Part shown: one piece after another, positions 7,881 to 16,678 of the stretch
How the letters are laid out: every line of letters starts with the position of its first letter
How positions within the stretch are numbered: the first letter of the stretch is position 1
Assembly (NCBI GenBank): GCA_017857425.1
Contig: JAFMDE010000009.1
Location: forward strand, 1 to 32,005
DNA from: Akkermansiaceae bacterium
Lineage (GTDB): Bacteria > Verrucomicrobiota > Verrucomicrobiia > Verrucomicrobiales > Akkermansiaceae
DNA length: 32,005 nt
Direction: 5' to 3'
Made by a program: the position numbers and the translations under genes
The notes under the pieces: model-generated
Databases searched by the model: none
What the model was told of the DNA's origin: nothing
The model's input: only the letters and a program-made list of their open reading frames with translations

Positions 7881-8348
7881 ATGGAGCTGCTACTAATACG
7901 CCATGCCACTGCGGAGTCGTCTGCGGCGAGTGATTTTGAGCGCGCTCTGACGGACGTGGGAAGTAGTCAGGCTGAAAAAGTGGGCCGATTTCTTAAGCAA
8001 AGTAATTTGGTTCCAGATGTGACTTTGGCCAGCCCACTTGTGCGTGCTCGTCAGACGGCAGAAATCATATGCAGCAGTGCTGGTGCGGAAAGTCCTCTTA
8101 TCGAGCCCTGGCTAGCTTGTGGTATGCGCCCAGCTTCTGCGATGCAGGAGCTCACAGCGTATGATCAATTTCATCGTGTTGCTCTTGTTGGTCATAATCC
8201 CGACTTCGAATATTTGGCAGCGTGGTTATTAGGCGCTCAAAGCGGTGAGATCCATGTCCGCAAAGCATCGTTGATTTACTTTTCACGACTGACACCTCCA
8301 TCACAAGGTGCTTGTCTGGAGATGATGCTGCCGGTCAGCGTAATGTGA
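7881..8348 (+). CDS. sixA: SixA-like phosphohistidine phosphatase
   Basis: Histidine-phosphatase superfamily protein of 155 residues, the short SixA type. The phosphate-accepting motif LIRHATAE carries H8 next to R7; a second catalytic His lies in LVGHNPD (H105), and the Arg-rich SPLVRARQTAE stretch (about 51-61) is typical. In E. coli SixA removes phosphate from HPt or PTS histidines; the substrate here is unknown. The 3' end overlaps the convergent phosphodiester-glycosidase gene by 14 bp. Confidence 0.88.
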   Translation: MELLLIRHATAESSAASDFERALTDVGSSQAEKVGRFLKQSNLVPDVTLASPLVRARQTAEIICSSAGAESPLIEPWLACGMRPASAMQELTAYDQFHRVALVGHNPDFEYLAAWLLGAQSGEIHVRKASLIYFSRLTPPSQGACLEMMLPVSVM

Positions 8349-9294
8349 TCACTAGATAGTTGCGCACGGGTTTATTGAGAAAAGAGCGGTGTGTTTTTGG
8401 GCCACTAGGAACACGGGGGCCAGCCCAGAGATCGGAGGAACGGCCGCCATCAAGGTTTAATACAGTGCTGGCCTTGAAACCGTTTAATGAGGATTCGCTC
8501 AGTGCTTTTGCCGCAGCAGCGAGTGTTGATGAATCGATGTGCCCGATGGCCCAATGGTGTTTGCCATCCCATGCGATGAAGCTGCGTGGCCGCTCATTGT
8601 GATCGGAAAGCCCAATGGTGGCTTTGCCGTGTTCGACGAGCATGGGGCCAGCTTGTAAGAGGTTCTCTGCATTGTTGGTCACGCTTGAGGACGCATAGTG
8701 TTCACGGCGAACGATGGCACTTTTGTTTTTTGAGGAGATAAAGATACCGGCACCAAGTGAGGAGTTGTTCAAGGAACCTCGTTTGATTCCTGATGCTACG
8801 AGGAGTCCAAGAGGTTTGCCCTCAGGCGTGAAAAACCCACCGTTGATGGCGGCGTAGCCATCACAAGACAAGGCGGCGGATTTTGCATCTAACCATTGGC
8901 TGCCACAACCATCTGCTTGATCAGCCACGGTTAGCCGAAATTTCCGATCGTCAAAATAGACGGCTGAAATGGTGATGCCTTGAGATAAGATGGAATGATA
9001 GGCAAGCGGCATGATCAACTGAGGCACCACGGGCGGGATGATGACAGCGGCTTGATCAGTTTGTTGATCGTCTGCCGCAAGGGGTATGATGGGCTCTGCC
9101 TCCGCTATGATGGGCTCTGCCTGGGCCGTGGTGGGCTTCGAATCAATGAGCTCAGGCGCAGGCTTGGCGCTGAGAGGGGAAATGGGCAGGAGAGCGGCTG
9201 TTGGAGCGGCCAGGGGAGCGGCTGGTGGTTTTTCTAGGGGAGCTGAACACCCCGTCAATGCCAATAACCCTAATAGAAGTATGCGTCTGAGCAT
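8335..9294 (-). CDS. Phosphodiester glycosidase-family (NAGPA-like) lipoprotein
   Basis: 319 residues. The lipobox is LTGC (Cys16), followed by a Pro/Ala-rich linker to about residue 90 that includes a 7-residue duplication (AEPIIAE/AEPIIPL), then the NAGPA domain (about 95-319). Family marks are AINGGFF in the first half, QAGPMLV, and VLNLDGGRSSDLW near the end. Family members hydrolyse phosphodiester-linked sugars or envelope glycans; the substrate here is unknown. It starts 14 nt after the ArsR-methyltransferase gene on the same strand, so the two are probably co-transcribed. Confidence 0.85.
   Translation of the reverse strand: MLRRILLLGLLALTGCSAPLEKPPAAPLAAPTAALLPISPLSAKPAPELIDSKPTTAQAEPIIAEAEPIIPLAADDQQTDQAAVIIPPVVPQLIMPLAYHSILSQGITISAVYFDDRKFRLTVADQADGCGSQWLDAKSAALSCDGYAAINGGFFTPEGKPLGLLVASGIKRGSLNNSSLGAGIFISSKNKSAIVRREHYASSSVTNNAENLLQAGPMLVEHGKATIGLSDHNERPRSFIAWDGKHHWAIGHIDSSTLAAAAKALSESSLNGFKASTVLNLDGGRSSDLWAGPRVPSGPKTHRSFLNKPVRNYLVITLR
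9085..9121. repeat. Two-copy 21-bp in-frame direct repeat
   Basis: TATGATGGGCTCTGCC occurs at 9085 and again at 9106. The 21-bp period is in frame and encodes the duplicated AEPII segment in the linker of the lipoprotein above. Confidence 0.7.
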
Positions 9295-9308
9295 TGCTGA
9301 AGTTTCCG

Positions 9309-10223
9309 CTATTTAGTGGCTACCGCAAGCAGGGTTTGAAAGTAGGGGGCTTCACTTTCTTTATCCACGATGGTGGTTTCAATTTTCTGAAAGCCAGCTT
9401 GGCTCATCATTTTGAAGAGTTCTACCTCTGAGAATCCAAGCCAGGTATCGGCATAAAGTTCGCGTGCCTGATCAAAGCTGTGCTGAAGTAGATCCAGAAT
9501 GACGAGCTTGCCACCCGGTGCTAAAAGTTTGAATGCTGAATCAAGAGCTTTTTGTGGATGCTCGGCGTGATGTAGAGCCTGAGAAAAGATAGCAAGGTCA
9601 ACCGAGTTATCGTCAATAGGAGGTGACTCGATGTCGCCAAGGCGGTATTCTAGATTATCTAGTCCGTGCTGTGATGCCAGTTTTTTGCCGAACTCCACCA
9701 TGTTGGGTGCACTGTCAACGGCGATGACTTTTTTGGCATTGGGTGCGAGCAGTTGGGCGAGTGTGCCTTCTCCAGCACCAAGGTCGGCAACGACTTCATA
9801 GTTGAGGATTTTGAGCATTGCCTCAGCTAGTGACTTCCACGAGCGGCCGGGCACATAGCTTTTGCCGAACTTACCGGCCAACTCATCAAAATACGCCCGC
9901 GTCTTGTCACGCCGCTTACTCAGGATGTGTGCCAGAGTTTCGGAATCTGGATTAACTTCCGGTATTTCTGTGGCTGCTTGACGAGCAACCTCCATGATGG
10001 CATCAGGGGCTGAAATGGCATAGACGTTGTTTTTGCCTGAGCGTGAGCTGGTCACTAAGCCCTCTTGTCTGAGTTGAGAGAGTTGGGTAGAGATTCGGCT
10101 TTGGCCCATTCCCAATATTTCCTGAAGCTCAGCAACATTGAGAGGTTCGTGTGAAAGCAGCAGGAGTATGCGGATCCGAGTAGGGTCCGATAAAAGTTTT
10201 AGTGATTTAAGAATTGACGGCAT
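9309..10223 (-). CDS. ArsR-type HTH regulator fused to a SAM-dependent methyltransferase domain
   Basis: Two-domain protein of 304 residues from ATG 10223 (the ORF track used a TTG at 10250). Residues about 1-85 form an ArsR winged helix (LKLLSDPTRIRILLLL, then MGQSRISTQLSQLRQEGLV). Residues about 130-300 form a class I methyltransferase fold with motif I VVADLGAGEGTL and a later LAPGGKLVILDLL. It is divergent from metK-ahcY across only 62 bp. ArsR proteins of this architecture that sit beside SAM-cycle genes are known as SAM/SAH-responsive regulators (SahR-type); by that analogy the methyltransferase fold would be the ligand sensor. Whether it still methylates anything is unknown. Confidence 0.88.
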   Translation of the reverse strand: MPSILKSLKLLSDPTRIRILLLLSHEPLNVAELQEILGMGQSRISTQLSQLRQEGLVTSSRSGKNNVYAISAPDAIMEVARQAATEIPEVNPDSETLAHILSKRRDKTRAYFDELAGKFGKSYVPGRSWKSLAEAMLKILNYEVVADLGAGEGTLAQLLAPNAKKVIAVDSAPNMVEFGKKLASQHGLDNLEYRLGDIESPPIDDNSVDLAIFSQALHHAEHPQKALDSAFKLLAPGGKLVILDLLQHSFDQARELYADTWLGFSEVELFKMMSQAGFQKIETTIVDKESEAPYFQTLLAVATK

Positions 10224-10245
10224 AATAATATGGGTGCATAAACGC

Positions 10246-10269
10246 ATCAACGTATCGCGATTTAACGAT
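10246..10269. promoter_or_regulatory. Candidate operator/promoter region of the divergent arsR-MT and metK genes
   Basis: The 62-bp gap holds an imperfect 24-bp palindrome with outer ATC/GAT arms around a perfect ATCGCGAT centre (10254-10261); overlapping it are 5-bp arms TATCG/CGATA (10253-10270). Such sites are typical for ArsR dimers. TATAAC at 10269-10274 is a possible -10 for metK. Binding is inferred only. Confidence 0.4.
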
Positions 10270-10285
10270 ATAACAAAATCTACTT

Positions 10286-11479
10286 ATGAGCAAGCCATTC
10301 ATTTTTTCTTCTGAGTCTGTCACCGAAGGTCATCCCGATAAGGTATGTGACACCGTTTCCGATGCTGTCCTTGATGCCTGTCTGGAACAGGATATCAACA
10401 GCAGGGTAGCATGTGAAACCTTTGTTAAAGATAATGTCGTCGGACTAGCCGGCGAAATTACCACAGGTGCCAAGTTCGACTACGGTACGCTGGTTAAAAA
10501 TACACTCAAGGAAATTGGTTACGATGCCGATTATGCGAAGGATACGGATTATTCCTACACCTGCAAATTTGAAAAAGGAGCATTTCTGATGAATATGCTT
10601 GGTCAACAGTCACCTGACATTGCTCAGGGTGTTGATGCTGCAGCAGCAGCTGATAAGCATACAGCCGAACAGGGTGCTGGTGATCAGGGCATCATGTTTG
10701 GTTACGCCACCAATGATACCAAGGAGCTGATGCCGGCTGCTATTCACTATGCACACCGCCTCGGTCAGGCCCTGACCGAGCTTCGCAAGGATCGCACCCA
10801 CACCTGGTTGCGTCCGGACTCCAAAACACAGGTCAGTATTGAGTATATCGACAACAAGCCGAATCGCTTTACCTCGGTGGTCATCTCGACGATGCATGCC
10901 AAGGAAATCTCTACGCAGGAAATTCGGGACATTTTGACTCGTGACCTGATTGAAAAACATCTGCCTGGTAATTTGCTTACCCCTGAGACTGAAATCCTCA
11001 TCAACCCTACCGGCCTCTTTGTGGTTGGTGGCCCTGAAGGGGATGCGGGACTTACCGGTCGGAAAATCATTGTAGACACTTACGGTGGCATGGGCCGCCA
11101 TGGTGGTGGTGCTTTCTCAGGTAAGGACCCATCCAAGGTTGACCGTTCAGCCGCTTACATGTGTCGCTGGGTAGCCAAGAACATTGTTGCCGCTGGTTTG
11201 GCACGCGAGTGTGAACTTCAACTTGCTTACGCCATCGGTCACCCACACCCAGTGAGTATTAATGTGAACACCTTTGGCTCCAACGAAATCGACGAGTCAC
11301 TGATCGAAAAAGCCGTTGACGAGGTGTTCTCCTTCAAGCCCGCTGACATCGTATCTCAGCTTGATCTTCTGCGTCCCATTTACAGTAAAACCACCAACTA
11401 CGGCCACTTTGGTCGTGAAGATGCCGGTTTGCCATGGGAGGAAACCAACAAAGTGGACGCGCTCAAGTCTGCCGTCTAA
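10286..11479 (+). CDS. metK: S-adenosylmethionine synthetase
   Basis: Makes SAM from methionine and ATP. The 397-residue length is close to that of the family. N-terminal [13 protein letters not shown] with the ATP-site His, the [12 protein letters not shown] signature and the second signature [16 protein letters not shown] are all present. ATG 10286 is the family start even though no Shine-Dalgarno precedes it (AAAATCTACTT). It is followed 38 bp later by ahcY, forming the SAM/SAH half of the methyl cycle, and is probably controlled by the divergent ArsR-methyltransferase protein. Confidence 0.98.
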   Translation: MSKPFIFSSESVTEGHPDKVCDTVSDAVLDACLEQDINSRVACETFVKDNVVGLAGEITTGAKFDYGTLVKNTLKEIGYDADYAKDTDYSYTCKFEKGAFLMNMLGQQSPDIAQGVDAAAAADKHTAEQGAGDQGIMFGYATNDTKELMPAAIHYAHRLGQALTELRKDRTHTWLRPDSKTQVSIEYIDNKPNRFTSVVISTMHAKEISTQEIRDILTRDLIEKHLPGNLLTPETEILINPTGLFVVGGPEGDAGLTGRKIIVDTYGGMGRHGGGAFSGKDPSKVDRSAAYMCRWVAKNIVAAGLARECELQLAYAIGHPHPVSINVNTFGSNEIDESLIEKAVDEVFSFKPADIVSQLDLLRPIYSKTTNYGHFGREDAGLPWEETNKVDALKSAV

Positions 11480-11517
11480 TTTAACAATCAACCAATCACC
11501 TAACCAACAACACTACC

Positions 11518-12963
11518 ATGTCCAATACAGCAACTGCCCCCGCACTACAACCTGTCACCGACGACTTTAAGGTCGCTGACATTAGCCTGGCCGATTTCGG
11601 CCGGAAGGAAATTGACATCGCCGAGCACGAAATGCCCGGTCTGATGGCTACCCGCGCCAAGTATGGCCCCGAAAAACCACTGCAAGGTGTCCGTGTGATG
11701 GGCTCTTTGCACATGACCATTCAGACGGCCGTGCTCATCGAGACGCTTGTTGATCTGGGCGCCGAGGTGCGTTGGGTATCTTGTAACATTTTCTCCACTC
11801 AGGATCACGCTGCAGCAGCCATGGCCGAGTCCGGCATTCCTGTCTTCGCCTGGAAGGGTGAGACTCTCGAGGAATACTGGTGGTGCACATGGAAGGCTCT
11901 TCAGTTTCCTGGAGACCTTGGTCCTGAACTGATCGTTGATGATGGCGGTGACGCTACTCTCCTGATCCACAAAGGATTTGAAATGGAGAACGGATCAAAC
12001 TGGATCAACGAGCCAGCAGGTTCTGAAGAAGAGCAGGTCATTAAGAATCTTCTTAAGAAAATCGGAGCCGAGCAACCAGGTGTCTTTGCCAATATGGTCA
12101 AGGATTGGAAAGGTGTTTCTGAGGAAACTACCACGGGTGTTCACCGTCTCTACCAGATGGCTAAGGAGGGAACACTGCTTATCCCAGCCATTAACGTTAA
12201 CGACTCTGTAACCAAGTCGAAGTTCGATAACCTCTACGGTTGTCGTGAGTCACTTGTTGATGGCATCAAGCGCGCCACCGATGTGATGATTTCCGGTAAG
12301 GTAGCTGTTGTTTGCGGCTACGGAGATGTCGGTAAGGGTTGTGCTCAGGCGCTACGTGGCCAAGGAGCACAAGTCGTGGTCACTGAGATCGACCCTATCT
12401 GTGCGCTGCAGGCAGCGATGGAAGGTTATCGTGTTCTCACCGTTGAGGACACCCTCGGCTGGGGAGATATTTATGTCACCACCACGGGTAACTACGACAT
12501 CATCCGCCTTGAGCATATGGAGAAGATGAAGGATCAAGCGATCGTTTGTAACATTGGTCACTTTGATAATGAGATCCAGATGGATTCTCTGAGCAAGGCT
12601 GAGGGTGTTGAGCATCTCAACATCAAGCCACAGGTTGACAAATACACATTCCCAACGGGTAACAGCCTCTACATGCTTGCAGAAGGCCGCCTGGTAAACC
12701 TTGGTTGTGCCACAGGCCACCCAAGCTTTGTGATGTCCAACAGCTTTGCTAACCAGACACTGGCCCAGATTGATCTTTGGAAAAACAAAGACAACTACAA
12801 GGCTGGTGAAGTAAAGGTATTGCCAAAGCATCTTGACGAGGAAGTCGCTCGACTTCACCTCGAGAAGATTGGTTGTAAGCTCACCGTGCTTAGCCAAGAT
12901 CAGGCTGATTACATCGGTGTTCCAGTCGAGGGCCCTTACAAGCCTGAGCCTTACCGCTACTAA
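11518..12963 (+). CDS. ahcY: Adenosylhomocysteinase
   Basis: Splits S-adenosylhomocysteine to homocysteine and adenosine, relieving product inhibition of methyltransferases. 481 residues, the longer bacterial form. Visible: [27 protein letters not shown], the NAD-binding [27 protein letters not shown], and the conserved end YKPEPYRY. The leader CCAACAACACTACC has no Shine-Dalgarno. The gene is second in a two-gene unit after metK and is closed by a strong intrinsic terminator. Confidence 0.98.
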   Translation: MSNTATAPALQPVTDDFKVADISLADFGRKEIDIAEHEMPGLMATRAKYGPEKPLQGVRVMGSLHMTIQTAVLIETLVDLGAEVRWVSCNIFSTQDHAAAAMAESGIPVFAWKGETLEEYWWCTWKALQFPGDLGPELIVDDGGDATLLIHKGFEMENGSNWINEPAGSEEEQVIKNLLKKIGAEQPGVFANMVKDWKGVSEETTTGVHRLYQMAKEGTLLIPAINVNDSVTKSKFDNLYGCRESLVDGIKRATDVMISGKVAVVCGYGDVGKGCAQALRGQGAQVVVTEIDPICALQAAMEGYRVLTVEDTLGWGDIYVTTTGNYDIIRLEHMEKMKDQAIVCNIGHFDNEIQMDSLSKAEGVEHLNIKPQVDKYTFPTGNSLYMLAEGRLVNLGCATGHPSFVMSNSFANQTLAQIDLWKNKDNYKAGEVKVLPKHLDEEVARLHLEKIGCKLTVLSQDQADYIGVPVEGPYKPEPYRY

Positions 12964-12988
12964 ATTTCAGATAGCCTGAAATATTTAC

Positions 12989-13023
12989 AAAGCCCTCACT
13001 GTGCAGACAGTGGGGGCTTTTTT
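12989..13023 (+). terminator. Intrinsic terminator after ahcY
   Basis: AAAGCCCTCACTGT pairs with ACAGTGGGGGCTTT (14 bp, one G-U) around GCAG, and the run of T continues to 13023. It separates metK-ahcY from the selenoprotein candidate. Confidence 0.93.
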
Positions 13024-13114
13024 ATGAGTTTGTTTTCTTGGTTTGCTGCTGAAGGTTAAGCTCGCAGCGGATATTTGCTCGACGCCTCATGGTAAGGTCC
13101 TTAGGGTTAAAGCA

Positions 13115-13789
13115 ATGAAAGTTTTTTTAGCCACGGCGGCCTTATTTGTATGCTTATTTAGCGTGCTTTCTGCTGATATGAAAATTCCTCGTTCGATTCA
13201 TGGAATGGACGAGCTGGATGAGGCTATCGTTAAAGCTACCAAGAAAGAAAAGCCGCTCGTCTTTGTTTATACTGATCCAGGCACGAGCTGAGGCCCATGC
13301 GTGGCCGCCAGTTTGGAGGCCTTTAAATCATTTAAAACCGTCGGTATTGTTGTCTTTGCTGATAGTAAAAAAGACAAGGGGTCCTTGCCTAAAGGGATTA
13401 TGGATGTGCGCGCAAAAGGTGGTAATACCATCCCAATGGTTTTCATCACTACCTCAGACGGCGAAAAGGGGATCGATGCTGTGCCTTACTCTGATCTGAA
13501 GGCTGATATGAGAAAGGCTGTTCGAGAGCTTCGTAAGTCCCTTGAAGATGTTGACGTGATTGGGGGTGTTGATTCCGTGGATGAAGCGGCTGCCAGTAAA
13601 GAGGAAGAAAAAGAAAAGGCGACTGAATTTGAGCAATGGGAAAATTCTGCGGGCAAAAAAATCAAGGCTGCGGTTCAGAAGGTTGAGGCTGATAGAGTTC
13701 TCTTCCTTTTGCCGAATGGGAAAACTTTGTGGTATGATATCTCGAAATTATCTGAATCAAGTCAATCCAAGTTGAAGGGTGCTGAGTAG
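13115..13789 (+). CDS. Secreted thioredoxin-like candidate selenoprotein (in-frame TGA = Sec59, UGPC motif)
   Basis: Read through the TGA at 13289-13291, the gene encodes 224 residues. Parts: signal peptide (about 1-19, FLATAALFVCLFSVLSA); a thioredoxin-like domain with KPLVFVYTDPGTS-U-GPC, where U59 falls on the first Cys of the CGPC active site; a cis-Pro motif TIPMVFIT downstream; a charged linker (about 150-170, rich in Glu and Lys); and a C-terminal SHD1-like module (about 171-220, NGKTLWYDISKLS). The frame stays open on both sides of the TGA, and a hairpin fitting bacterial SECIS rules starts 11 nt after it. The ORF track splits the gene into 13043-13291 and 13301-13789. An exported thiol/selenol redox role is likely. 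Alternatives are a nonsense mutation or a sequence error; the exact position at the catalytic Cys argues against both. Confidence 0.82.
13303..13321 (+). promoter_or_regulatory. Candidate bacterial SECIS hairpin
   Basis: GGCCgCC-AGTTT-GGaGGCC folds into a stem of 4 bp, one G-A mismatch and 2 bp, with a 5-nt loop. The loop begins 18 nt after the TGA, and G is its second base. Published bacterial SECIS rules ask for an apical loop 16-37 nt from the UGA with a G in its first two positions; both are met. It lies inside the coding frame, as expected for SelB-dependent decoding. Confidence 0.65.
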
Positions 13790-13858
13790 TTTCAGGCCCT
13801 TTGTGTTGCTCGTTTAGATGAGCTCTTGACTTAGATAATAGTCAGCTATGATTTGGAC

Positions 13859-15073
13859 CTATCGCGCTAACGAATTGATCATGTAAGGCGCTGGCTTGAA
13901 GTCTTGGATGAGGACTTCAGTGCGGCAATCATCACCCTTGCCCCACTTCATGCGGACCTCCTTGAGGTTGAAGTTGGGTGTTTTGTGGGGGGCGAAAAGG
14001 ATGTCGTCATGTGAGGAGTTGACGTGCTCTTTAAACATGTCGGGAACAATGTCTCCACCGAGATGGTCGTCACGACCTGTAGCTAAATGGCAGGTTCCAA
14101 GAACCTTCTCGTCTTGGATGTCTTGGTAGGAAACGGGAAGCACTTGCGTGCCAAATCCGAGTTCTCCCAGCGTGCCTGTCATCGGGTCGTCGGCCAGAAG
14201 GGCATTGTGCGCATCGATGGTTGATTGGTTACCCTCGATAATGCTGGAGGACTTCACGTCGCGGTTTTCCACTTCGAGGATGCCTAGGGTGCCATCTTCA
14301 TACTTCATGGGGAATTGACCGCGGGCATCAACGGGGACGAAGTAGACCTCGCCGGCGGGTAGGTTGGCGATGTCGGGCTTGGTTCCTTGGCAGAGGCCGT
14401 GCGACTTTTGTGCCTCCTGTCCGTCCAGTCCTAACCAGGCGGTAAGGATGCGGCCGTCTTCTAGTTCAAAATCAATTTCTACCTCGTCGGCGCGGTTCAG
14501 GGCTTGGCGGATTTTTTCGGCATCATCTGAGACCTCTTCGTAGTTCACGGCTAGGCCGGAGCGTAAGATGATATCATTCATGCCATGCATGGTGGCTCCG
14601 CGGAAGCCGAACACCTTGCAGCGCTCGGTGAGGGGAGCTGTTGCCGAGAAGGTGGAAATACAGAGGACGATATCGTAGTTTGTATAAATATCGCGATCCA
14701 GAGAAAGCTCTTTGCCTTCGCTATCCCAGACTTCATCGGAGAGATCCAGATTAGAACCATGGGTGCAACGGTAGGCAAACATTTCGCCACCAGTCATACC
14801 TAGTTCATCCATAACGCCGTCTCTTAGGCTTTCGTAAAAATAATGATGGGCGTTTTTCTGCACCTCAAACCCATCGGATTTTAAGAAGGCGAAATCTTTC
14901 ATCCAGCGCTCGGGCTCATCGAAATCAGTTAAGATGCAAACACGGCAACCTTGTGTTGGTTTGAAGACAGTATCCAATAACCTCGATACGCTAAAATTGG
15001 GGAATACGCGCTGTTCAGGGTTCAATAAGATCTCTTTGCTCAAATAATCGGGTAAATTCTTAACTGCACTCAT
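13859..15073 (-). CDS. M29-like (AmpS/AmpT-type) aminopeptidase family protein
   Basis: 404 residues, no signal peptide. The C-terminal half carries the pattern of the leucyl aminopeptidase/M29 group: LPAGEVYFVPVD (E242), GELGFGTQ (E304), DEKVLGTCHLATG (H329) and NSSHDDILFAP (H355, D356/D357), matching in order the Glu, Glu, His and His-Asp metal ligands of that family. The N-terminal half has a Rossmann-like start (CRVCILTDFDEP). The Tyr ligand region is not clearly conserved. The NicX-type ring-cleaving dioxygenases are related and remain an alternative. It lies downstream of rpoN on the same strand after 104 bp, where I see no terminator. Confidence 0.65.
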   Translation of the reverse strand: MSAVKNLPDYLSKEILLNPEQRVFPNFSVSRLLDTVFKPTQGCRVCILTDFDEPERWMKDFAFLKSDGFEVQKNAHHYFYESLRDGVMDELGMTGGEMFAYRCTHGSNLDLSDEVWDSEGKELSLDRDIYTNYDIVLCISTFSATAPLTERCKVFGFRGATMHGMNDIILRSGLAVNYEEVSDDAEKIRQALNRADEVEIDFELEDGRILTAWLGLDGQEAQKSHGLCQGTKPDIANLPAGEVYFVPVDARGQFPMKYEDGTLGILEVENRDVKSSSIIEGNQSTIDAHNALLADDPMTGTLGELGFGTQVLPVSYQDIQDEKVLGTCHLATGRDDHLGGDIVPDMFKEHVNSSHDDILFAPHKTPNFNLKEVRMKWGKGDDCRTEVLIQDFKPAPYMINSLAR

Positions 15074-15177
15074 GTCAGGTAGGGTAGAGTCTGTTTGCCC
15101 ATCTGCAAGGAGAGATTATGTCTTAACTTTTGAACGCACCGAATGAGGGGGTGTTAGTCCTGGATTTGTGTCGTCAC

Positions 15178-16578
15178 TCAGGAGTGTTTTTTTCTCAAAT
15201 GGGACGGTAGGATGCCGAGCTGATCACGGTATTTGGCGATGGTTCTGCGTGCTACTTTGATACCCTTCGTCTTGAGTTGTTTTTCAATGGCGGTGTCTGA
15301 TAGGGGTTTCGCGGTGTCTTCGTGGTTGACTAGTTGTTGGATGGCTTCGCGGACTCCTGTGTTAGCAATCTCTGAACCTTGTTTGGTGGTGTAGCCGGAA
15401 GAAAAGAATTTACGTAGGTCCATCAGCCCGTGCGGCGTGAGGATATATTTTCCAGAAACGGCACGGGAGATGGTCGCTGCGTGAACGCCGACGGCTTCCG
15501 CAATATCCTGCATGGTCATGGGGCGGAGCTTGGTAAGACCATGGGTGATAAAGTCAGGCTGGCGTTTGACGAGCTCGGTGCCGATTTTCAGCAAGGTTTC
15601 CTGGCGTTGGCTGAGGGCGCTGATGATTTGTCTGCCGGCGTGGATGTTGTCTTTGAGAAACTTGCGTGCTTTGGGGTCTGAGCTCAATTTGGCCAGTAAG
15701 TCTTTATAATGGTTGCTGATCTGTAGTTTTGGTAAATGGTCACCGGTTAGATGAGCGTAGTATAGGCCCTCGGCATCTCGGCGCAATTCAAGGTCAGCAC
15801 TCACGTGGGGATTGGAGGTAGGGTCAAAGGCAGCACCTGGATCAGGGTTCAGTGTGGCGATGTATTCAGCCGCCTCAATGACGGCTTCTTGGGAGACTCC
15901 GAGGGCTCGCGTAATATCGCCAAAACGGCGACGAGCTAGGTCATCAAGGTGCTGATCAACGATGCGACTCTCAAGTGATCCTCCCATGCCTTGGAGCTGA
16001 AGTTGGAGTAATAATGATTCAGTGAGGTTCTCTGTAGCGACACCTGGGGGATCAAATCTCTGAAGCAGGGCAAGGGCGGAGCGGAGTTGCTTGAGAGGGA
16101 AGGTGGAGTTCGCGGCGATTTCCTCAATGGATTCATCCAGAAAGCCGGTGTCGTTAATGTAGCCTATCAAGTGCTCGGCTGCCATGTAGGCCTCGTCATC
16201 GAGAGCTGCGTGGTTGAGTTGTTCGATGAGATGCTGCTGCAGTGTTTGAGGCGCGACAATGGAGTTATAGAGAAACTCACGTCTTTCCTCATCATCGGAT
16301 GTGTGTGTGCGGTTGCCATGCATGAGGATCTGATCCTCGCGCCAGTAATCATCAAACTCGGAGAGGTTTTCATAATCGGTTTCTGCATCGGCAGCCTGGC
16401 TCTCATCGAGTTGATCGTGATCCTCGGTGATTTCCAGCGTTGGGTTCATCTCCGCAACCTGGCTCAGGAGTTGGCTCAGCTCCATGGTGCTGGCCTGCAG
16501 AATCTCGAGGCTCTGACGCATCTGGGGCGAGAGAACCTGCTGCTGAGAGAGATTTTGATGGAGGCCGGCTGATGGCAT
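15178..16578 (-). CDS. rpoN: RNA polymerase sigma-54 factor
   Basis: 466 residues from ATG 16578. The ORF track begins at 16746, but the extra 56 residues are not sigma-54-like, and the family begins with the glutamine-rich activator region seen here (NLSQQQVLSPQMRQSLEILQ). After an acidic region II come the core-binding domain, the HTH (MTMQDIAEAVGVHAATISR) and the RpoN box ARRTIAKYRDQLGI near the C-terminus, which reads the -24 element. A perfect -24/-12 promoter lies about 180 bp upstream on the same strand, and five TGCATCC-type repeats fill the leader, suggesting autoregulation. Confidence 0.97.
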   Translation of the reverse strand: MPSAGLHQNLSQQQVLSPQMRQSLEILQASTMELSQLLSQVAEMNPTLEITEDHDQLDESQAADAETDYENLSEFDDYWREDQILMHGNRTHTSDDEERREFLYNSIVAPQTLQQHLIEQLNHAALDDEAYMAAEHLIGYINDTGFLDESIEEIAANSTFPLKQLRSALALLQRFDPPGVATENLTESLLLQLQLQGMGGSLESRIVDQHLDDLARRRFGDITRALGVSQEAVIEAAEYIATLNPDPGAAFDPTSNPHVSADLELRRDAEGLYYAHLTGDHLPKLQISNHYKDLLAKLSSDPKARKFLKDNIHAGRQIISALSQRQETLLKIGTELVKRQPDFITHGLTKLRPMTMQDIAEAVGVHAATISRAVSGKYILTPHGLMDLRKFFSSGYTTKQGSEIANTGVREAIQQLVNHEDTAKPLSDTAIEKQLKTKGIKVARRTIAKYRDQLGILPSHLRKKHS

Positions 16579-16582
16579 GACT

Positions 16583-16678
16583 GGATGCACCGGGGGGCGC
16601 TTAGGGGATGCATTAATGCATTGGAGAGTGCAAAAGAGATACACTAAAGGGATGCACTGAAAATGCGTAATGGATGCA
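16583..16678 (-). repeat. Five TGCATCC-type direct repeats at about 22-nt spacing in the rpoN leader
   Basis: On the minus strand TGCATCC starts at 16678, 16656, 16612 and 16589, with the variant TGCACTC at 16632. Spacings are 22, 24, 20 and 23 nt, about two helical turns. One copy is part of the 14-bp palindrome ATGCATTAATGCAT (16608-16621). The last copy ends 5 nt before the rpoN ATG. The remaining DNA up to the MFS gene is AT-rich and holds the sigma-54-like promoter. Confidence 0.55.

Noticed and set aside
10610-11101. 163-codon minus-strand ORF over metK
   Set aside because: Antisense shadow of a conserved gene; no ribosome site or family match.
12352-12897. 181-codon minus-strand ORF over ahcY
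   Set aside because: Antisense shadow of ahcY.
13289-13291. TGA as an ordinary stop, making two separate genes or a pseudogene
   Set aside because: The 58-residue upstream piece would end just at the active site, the downstream piece would start at a GTG directly after GPC with no ribosome site, and no frameshift or second lesion is present. Selenocysteine explains all of this better, though it is not proven.
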